DNA of 64,000 nt from Faecalicatena faecalis (GTDB taxonomy: Bacteria; Bacillota; Clostridia; Lachnospirales; Lachnospiraceae): contig NZ_JABACJ020000014.1 of assembly GCF_012524165.2 (NCBI RefSeq), positions 1 to 64,000 of the forward strand. The letters run 5' to 3'. The notes below the pieces were generated by a model. It ran no database searches, was not told the DNA's origin, and was given only the letters and a program-made list of their open reading frames with translations. A program made the position numbers and the translations under genes. Shown piece by piece: positions 60,160-64,000 of the stretch; position 1 is the first letter of the stretch; each line of letters begins with the position of its first letter.

Positions 60160-60657
60160 ATGAAAGGACATTTAGACGTAAAGCAGTTGGAAAGCTATAA
60201 TAAAGCAGATTTGCAGGAACTGGCAAAGCAGCTGGGCGTAGATGCAGAGGGAACAAAGAAAGAAATTGCTGCACGCTGCGCAGCCGTCGAGGTAGACATA
60301 CCAGACGACAGCGAGCTTACGGAAGAGGATAAAAAAGTAGCAGCCGAGGCAGCGGCAGAGGCGGCAGCCAAAGCCGAAGAGGAAAAGGCAGCGGCAGAGG
60401 CGGCAGCCAAAGCCGAAGAGGAAAAGGCAGCGGCAGAGGCGGCAGCCAAAGCCGAAGAGGAAAAGGCAGCGGCAGAGGCAGTAGCCAAAGCCGAGGAAGA
60501 AAAGAAAGCAGCAGGGCTGGTAAAAGTGAAAGCAAAGCGCCGTTTTCTTGACAAGGAATTAAACCAGATTAAGGATACGGGGGATATTTACACAGTAAGC
60601 AGAGAGCGTGCAGCAGTTCTGGAAGAGGCAGGCGTAGCAGTAGTAATGACAGAGTAA
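60160..60657 (+). CDS. Phage structural-region protein with Ala/Glu tandem repeats
   Basis: 165 residues. The first 45 form a HeH/SAP-like helix-extension-helix (NKADLQELAKQLGVDAEGTKKEI). Residues about 60-115 consist of a 13-residue repeat, AAAKAEEEKAAAE, in about four near-identical copies (39 bp at DNA level, 60340-60510), predicted as one long helix. The C-terminal 45 residues (RRFLDKELNQIKDTGDIYTVSRERAAVLEEAGVA) resemble the small domain of head-decoration or connector-associated proteins. Its place between capsid and connector fits a head-associated role. Confidence 0.7.
   Translation: MKGHLDVKQLESYNKADLQELAKQLGVDAEGTKKEIAARCAAVEVDIPDDSELTEEDKKVAAEAAAEAAAKAEEEKAAAEAAAKAEEEKAAAEAAAKAEEEKAAAEAVAKAEEEKKAAGLVKVKAKRRFLDKELNQIKDTGDIYTVSRERAAVLEEAGVAVVMTE
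60340..60510 (+). repeat. 39-bp tandem repeats inside the head-region gene
   Basis: About four copies of a 39-bp unit (core GCCGAAGAGGAAAAGGCAGC), nearly identical, with the last copy diverging. This invites copy-number change by slippage while keeping the frame. Confidence 0.85.
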
Positions 60658-60674
60658 GAAAGAGGGTGCAGGCT

Positions 60675-61025
60675 ATGGCAGCAGATACCACAACATTAAC
60701 CGAGAAGATGCGGGCGGCGCTGCGTATAAGCAGCACCAGTGAGAAAATCACAGAGGAAATAAACGACTGTATAGCCGCCTGCAAAATGGATTTGCAGGAC
60801 GTAGGCGTAAAGAAACTGGATGAAACAGACGCACTGATTATTAGGGCAATTACCTTATACTGCAAGGCAGAGTTTGGCTATTCTGATAAATCAGAGCAGT
60901 TTTGGAAGTCTTACGAGTGCTTGAAAACTCATTTAAGCCTATCCAGTGAATACACAGGCGGCGAAACGCCGGACAGTACAGACGACGAGGTAAACGAGGA
61001 AGATATCAAGAACTTATTCGGATAG
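60675..61025 (+). CDS. Head-tail connector protein (gp6-like)
   Basis: 116 residues, helical: LTEKMRAALRISSTSEKITEEINDCIAACKMDLQDVGVK, then DALIIRAITLYCKAEFGYSDKSEQFWKSYECLKTHL, the pattern of HK97 gp6/YqbG-type connectors that extend the portal. ATG 60675 is preferred to GTG 60666 by spacing to AGAGGG. Confidence 0.85.
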   Translation: MAADTTTLTEKMRAALRISSTSEKITEEINDCIAACKMDLQDVGVKKLDETDALIIRAITLYCKAEFGYSDKSEQFWKSYECLKTHLSLSSEYTGGETPDSTDDEVNEEDIKNLFG

Positions 61026-61039
61026 GAGAAACAGACAGA

Positions 61040-61753
61040 ATGGCGATTAAAAGAGTAACTTATAATACGCTGTCTTATCTGGTAGCGGAAATTAAAGACC
61101 GCTACGCAGAGAAAAGCGCCATAGGAGCGCTGGGGGGGCTTGATAAGGTAGCGGTAGAAAATCTGGCAGACGATTTGAAAAAACTTATAAACGGCAAGGC
61201 AAATGCAGCCACCACGCTTGCGGGTTACGGCATCACAGACGGAATGACAGCAACGGAGATAGCAAGCGCTATTTCCACGGCGATTGCTGGAACAGACCAC
61301 TTAAGCCGTGTAATGGTAGACAGTACGGCAGATATTAACGTAGCGGCAGACGGTGCAGAAAAGAAAATCTACATGGTAAAGAATACCGACGGAGAGGCAG
61401 GAAACCTTTACAGTGAGTACATGGTAATTGACGGAAAGCTGGAAAAGGTAGGCGACTGGAAAGTAGACTTAAGCAGCTATGCCAAGACCACAGAAGTAAC
61501 GGCAGCCATTGCAAATGCGCTGACAGCATACGCCAAGACCGCAGACGTTACTAAGGCAATCAATGCAGCAGTAGCGGGACTTATCCAGCTGGACGACTTA
61601 AGCGTAGCGTCTACGGGGGCAGGCAATGTAGTAACGGGGCTTGCGTATGACAACAAGACAGGAAAATTTACAGTAACCAAAGGACTTACTGCACTTACAG
61701 AGGCAGACTTTACAGAGATTACGCAGCAGGAAGTAAAAGCCATGTTTGCGTAA
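61040..61753 (+). CDS. Phage head fibre/decoration-like protein
   Basis: 237 residues, rich in Ala and Thr. Short helical repeats in the middle and C-terminal parts (SSYAKTTEVTAAIANALTAYAKTADVTKAINAA) resemble trimeric fibre shafts, and TTLAGYGITDGMT is typical of phage tail-fibre and head-fibre proteins. Position among head genes suggests a head fibre. No exact family recognised. Confidence 0.6.
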   Translation: MAIKRVTYNTLSYLVAEIKDRYAEKSAIGALGGLDKVAVENLADDLKKLINGKANAATTLAGYGITDGMTATEIASAISTAIAGTDHLSRVMVDSTADINVAADGAEKKIYMVKNTDGEAGNLYSEYMVIDGKLEKVGDWKVDLSSYAKTTEVTAAIANALTAYAKTADVTKAINAAVAGLIQLDDLSVASTGAGNVVTGLAYDNKTGKFTVTKGLTALTEADFTEITQQEVKAMFA

Positions 61754-61766
61754 GTGAGGTGCTGGT

Positions 61767-61994
61767 ATGAGGTGGTTTAGCCTTGCCAGCTTAAAGGCGC
61801 TGGTATCAGAGATAACAGCCAGAGAAAACAGCAATATGCAGGCTGTAAATGATACGTTTTCAGAAGTCTACGACAATATGGAAACGCTGGACGGGCGCAT
61901 AGATGCTTTAGAGCATAAAACCGACGCTGCATATCTGGGTAACTGTTATTGCGGTAGCGTCTATTTGGGCTATGTGTCCGAAACGGACACCTAA
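61767..61994 (+). CDS. Small phage protein ending in the repeated palindrome
   Basis: 75 residues; a coiled-coil-like stretch (NDTFSEVYDNMETLDGRIDALEHKTD), then GNCYCGSVYLGY and the ending VSETDT. The last codons are the 17-bp palindrome found also in parB, where it encodes the same VSETDT. Function unknown. Confidence 0.6.
   Translation: MRWFSLASLKALVSEITARENSNMQAVNDTFSEVYDNMETLDGRIDALEHKTDAAYLGNCYCGSVYLGYVSETDT
61974..61990. promoter_or_regulatory. Candidate parS/operator palindrome, copy 2
   Basis: GTGTCCGAAACGGACAC, identical to 53051-53067, followed in both places by one more shared C. It lies 19 bases before the head-closure gene. Confidence 0.5.
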
Positions 61995-62008
61995 AGGAGT
62001 GGTAAAAA

Positions 62009-62332
62009 ATGGACTGGATAGACGAGATAACGCTAATAAGCGAGGTAAGCGGAGAAAACAGGGTAAATAAAAACGGCTTTGCAGTAAAGCCGGAAGAAAG
62101 CGCCCGCACTGTATTCTGTAATAAAAAATCAGTAGGGTACAGCGAATATTTTAAGAGCCAGCAGACAGGAAAGCTGGTAGAGGCAAAGTACGAGGTACAT
62201 AAGGCAGATTATGGCGGCGAGGACGTAGTAGAAGTAAACGGGCGGCGCTATTTTGTGCTTAAGACCTACGACACAGGGACAGACACCATAGAGCTTACGC
62301 TTACAGATTTACGCCACAGAAACGAGGTGTAA
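62009..62332 (+). CDS. Phage head closure / head-tail adaptor protein
   Basis: 107 residues with the beta-rich pattern of head-closure proteins (SPP1 gp16/HK97 gp7-like): ARTVFCNKKSVGYSEYFKSQQTGK, VEAKYEVHKADYGGEDVVEVNGRRYFVLKTYDTGTD. AAAGGAG precedes the ATG. Followed 2 bases later by the gp10-like gene, the standard order. Confidence 0.82.
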   Translation: MDWIDEITLISEVSGENRVNKNGFAVKPEESARTVFCNKKSVGYSEYFKSQQTGKLVEAKYEVHKADYGGEDVVEVNGRRYFVLKTYDTGTDTIELTLTDLRHRNEV

Positions 62333-62334
62333 GC

Positions 62335-62766
62335 ATGGGAGAATTTAATACAGTTGGGCTGGAAGATATTATAGACGCTTTCGGCAGGAGAGAAACCGCC
62401 ACGGTTGAGGCAGTACCGAAAATGCTTAAGGCTGGCGCAGATGTGCTGATAGAGGCACAGAAAGCAGAGGCACAGGCAATGGGACTGAACGAAACGGGCG
62501 GTTTTATCAATTCCATAAAAGCCACGGACGTAAAGGGCGACGATACGGAGAAATACGTAGAGATATACCCGCAGGGACGGGCAGGGCATGGAAACGACAG
62601 GAAAGGCGATAAAAGCAAAGTGCGCTATGCAACAATCGGCTTTGTGGCAGAATACGGGACAAGCAGCCAACAGGCACGCCCGTATATGACAACTGCAAAC
62701 GCCAAGGCGCACGAAAAGGTAGTAGAGGCGCAGCGCAGTATATGGGAGAGTGAAACGGGCAAATGA
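62335..62766 (+). CDS. HK97 gp10-family neck/tail protein
   Basis: 143 residues: GADVLIEAQKAEAQAMGLNETGGFINSIKAT, a variable strand, then ATIGFVAEYGTSSQQARPYMTTANAKAHEKV; 'VEYGTS-x-x-x-RPFM' is the gp10 signature. A neck component linking head closure and tail terminator. Confidence 0.9.
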   Translation: MGEFNTVGLEDIIDAFGRRETATVEAVPKMLKAGADVLIEAQKAEAQAMGLNETGGFINSIKATDVKGDDTEKYVEIYPQGRAGHGNDRKGDKSKVRYATIGFVAEYGTSSQQARPYMTTANAKAHEKVVEAQRSIWESETGK

Positions 62767-63089
62767 GCATACAGGAGATTTTAGAAAGTGCAGGGCTACC
62801 AGCCCAGAGGGGCGTATACACTGGACGGGATAAGCCGGACGCATACTATACATTTTTGCGGCTGCTGGGTACGCCTGCGGTAAATGCAGACGACGAAGAG
62901 AAAGAACGCAGGGAAATGTATAGAGTTACGCTTTTCCATAAGGGCGATTTTGAGGCGCAGCTTGATAAGACAAAAGAGGTATTGAAAGCAGCAGGCGTTT
63001 ATATCAACAGCATAGATGCAGAAAGCTACGAAACAGAAACGGGGTACTGGTTAGTGCCTATCACAGTCGAGATTTTGAAAGAGGAGTGA
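62763..63089 (+). CDS. Tail terminator/completion protein
   Basis: 108 residues, DUF3168/gpU-like by pattern and position: LPAQRGVYTGRDKPDAYYTFLRLLG, YRVTLFHKGDFEAQLDKTKEVLKAAG, TGYWLVPITVEIL. It would cap the tail tube. Overlaps the previous gene by 4 bases. Confidence 0.78.
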   Translation: MSIQEILESAGLPAQRGVYTGRDKPDAYYTFLRLLGTPAVNADDEEKERREMYRVTLFHKGDFEAQLDKTKEVLKAAGVYINSIDAESYETETGYWLVPITVEILKEE

Positions 63090-63096
63090 TTAAACA

Positions 63097-63660
63097 ATGA
63101 CACTGGGACTGAAAGATTTATATTATGCCGTATGCACAGAGGCAGACGGCGTAGAAAGTTACGGAACGCCTAAGAAAATGGCAGAGGCTATGACCGCCGA
63201 TTTATCCGTAAAGACCGCAGACGGCAGTTTATATGCAGACGATACGTTAAGCGAGAGCGTCACGGAGTTTGCAAGCGGCACGCTTAAGTTGGGAATTAAA
63301 GACCTTACGCCGGAAGTGCTGGCAGAGCTGCTGGGGCAGGAAGTGGACGAGAACAGCGTAGTATGGGCTGGAAAAGAGGACGAGCCGCCGTATGTTGCTG
63401 TAGGGTTCAGAGCAAAGAAAACGGGCGGCAAATACCGCTACGTATGGCTGCTTAAGGCAAAATTCAAAGTGCCGTCTGAAAAGTACGAAACTAAGGGCGA
63501 GAGCATTAAGTTTAATACGCCGGATATTGAGGCAGATTTTACAGCCAGAAAGAAAGATAACCGCTGGAAAGCAGACTTTGTGGGAACAGAGGACAGCAAG
63601 GCGGCTAAGACATGGTTTACAGCCGTACCCGAACCGGGAGCGGCAATGCAGACAATATAA
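63097..63660 (+). CDS. Major tail protein (phi13-like)
   Basis: 187 residues: MTLGLKDLYYAVCTEADGVESYGTP start, KLGIKDLTPEVLAELLGQ, YVAVGFRAKKTGGKYRYVWLLKAKFKVPSEKYETKGESIKFNTPDIEA, the pattern of phi13-type siphophage tail tube proteins. The virion is therefore likely a siphophage. A hairpin follows its stop. Confidence 0.9.
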   Translation: MTLGLKDLYYAVCTEADGVESYGTPKKMAEAMTADLSVKTADGSLYADDTLSESVTEFASGTLKLGIKDLTPEVLAELLGQEVDENSVVWAGKEDEPPYVAVGFRAKKTGGKYRYVWLLKAKFKVPSEKYETKGESIKFNTPDIEADFTARKKDNRWKADFVGTEDSKAAKTWFTAVPEPGAAMQTI

Positions 63661-63673
63661 GAGAAAGGAGAGA

Positions 63674-63692
63674 GGCGCAGCGCAGGCTGCGC
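63674..63692 (+). terminator. Hairpin between tail protein and tail assembly gene
   Basis: GGCGCAGC (63674-63681) and GCTGCGCC (63684-63691 region) form an 8-bp stem with a tight loop, followed by TTAATTT. It probably lowers readthrough after the abundant tail protein. AGGAGAGAGG stands before the hairpin, not after it. Confidence 0.55.
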
Positions 63693-63705
63693 CTTAATTT
63701 ATAGC

Positions 63706-64000
63706 ATGAGCGCAATTAAAGACGGACGCATGCCCGTAGAACTGAACGGCAAAACCTATTATTTACTGTTTTCCCTTAATGCACTGGACGAGATGCAGGA
63801 CAGATTTGGGGGATATGACAAGCTGGACAAGGCTTTTGACCAGAGTAACCCGACTATGATTAAAGATTTACGCTGGTTGCTTACCCTCATTATCAACGAG
63901 GGCATGGAAGAGGGAGAAACACCGCTTACAGAGCAGCAGGTAGGTAAGTTAATTCATATCGGCAATCTGCCGCAAATTAAAGACGCTATTTTCTCTGCTT
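63706..64000 (+). CDS. Tail assembly chaperone-like protein (runs off window)
   Basis: At least 98 residues from ATG 63706: GRMPVELNGKTYYLLFSLNALDEMQDRFGGYDKLDKAFD, LRWLLTLIINEGMEEGETPLTEQQVGKLI; the pattern and place fit the gpG-type tail assembly chaperone that precedes the tape measure gene. No ribosome binding site lies close to the ATG. The partner made by frameshifting would lie beyond the window. Confidence 0.8.
   Translation, partial: MSAIKDGRMPVELNGKTYYLLFSLNALDEMQDRFGGYDKLDKAFDQSNPTMIKDLRWLLTLIINEGMEEGETPLTEQQVGKLIHIGNLPQIKDAIFSA

Larger units (their letters stand above)
43960..64000 (+). mobile_element. Prophage (tailed phage, HK97-type head), left part
   Basis: From 43979 all genes are on the plus strand, closely packed and often overlapping, with a shift in base use (many ATA, AGA and GCA codons) and no GATC or GGCC that I could find. 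Order: small early genes, C5 methyltransferase, OB-fold protein, DUF4406, HUH Rep-like, VRR-NUC, ParA, ParB, SSB, late regulator, HNH, terminase, portal, protease, capsid, connector, closure, gp10-like, tail terminator, major tail protein, tail assembly. No integrase, repressor or lysis gene is in the window, so these must lie to the right. The left boundary is placed after the second hairpin and is uncertain by about 120 bases. Confidence 0.92.

Overview
The window looks like a chromosome segment of a spore-forming Clostridia species, most likely a Lachnospiraceae member. Grounds: a Gram-positive division and cell wall (dcw) cluster with two class B penicillin-binding proteins, spoIIGA-sigE and sigG, two cotJ spore-coat operons, a manganese riboswitch in front of mntP, and strong AGGAGG-type ribosome binding sites. 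Both ends belong to mobile DNA that runs off the window. Layout: (1) 1-4770 is the right end of an integrated element with a GNAT acetyltransferase, an excisionase-like protein, a HEAT-repeat protein, a diguanylate cyclase, a 47-residue ORF and a large serine recombinase. It interrupts cotJC of a cotJA-cotJB-cotJC operon (4753-6041, minus strand). A tRNA-Pro(GGG) and asnB follow. (2) 8485-24000 holds an FtsW/RodA protein, a DegV protein and the dcw cluster mraZ-rsmH-ftsL-pbp-pbp-mraY-murD-ftsW/spoVE-ftsQ-ftsZ; murE, murF, murG, murC, murB and ftsA are not in the cluster. (3) 24937-31172 is a sporulation block: spoIIGA-sigE, a beta-CASP metallo-hydrolase, a second cotJ operon with cotJA and cotJB fused, and sigG. 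(4) 31445-43712 is housekeeping: HAD phosphatase, pth, mfd, a foldase lipoprotein, mntP, a metallophosphatase, a dTDP-4-dehydrorhamnose-reductase-like protein, a dicarboxylate symporter and a cytidylate-kinase-like protein. (5) From about 43.96 kb to the window end lies a tailed-phage prophage with HK97-type head genes: early genes with a C5 DNA methyltransferase, SSB-like proteins, an HUH Rep-like protein, VRR-NUC and ParA/ParB, then HNH, terminase, portal, protease, capsid and the first tail genes. Most striking: five non-coding elements of 247-296 bp (11.5, 24.0, 24.5, 26.5 and 27.0 kb) share one cloverleaf-like fold, consisting of a long outer stem, an inner stem with a small fixed bulge, and two apical hairpins of which one always has an ATCA loop. 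Their stem sequences are almost wholly different, so structure is conserved rather than sequence. I do not recognise this family. Also notable: the cotJC-interrupting element looks like a skin-type element, and its recombinase leader carries the same ATA-N17-CATACT sigma-E-like signal as the intact cotJ operon. A 17-bp palindrome occurs inside the prophage parB and again at 61.97 kb, a candidate parS. By reading, the 20-kb prophage contains no GATC and no GGCC, while host DNA has many. A second array of GTGG-type boxes, phased at 10 bp on the opposite strand, lies about 450 bp upstream of mraZ. All statements come from reading the sequence; no database search or folding program was run.
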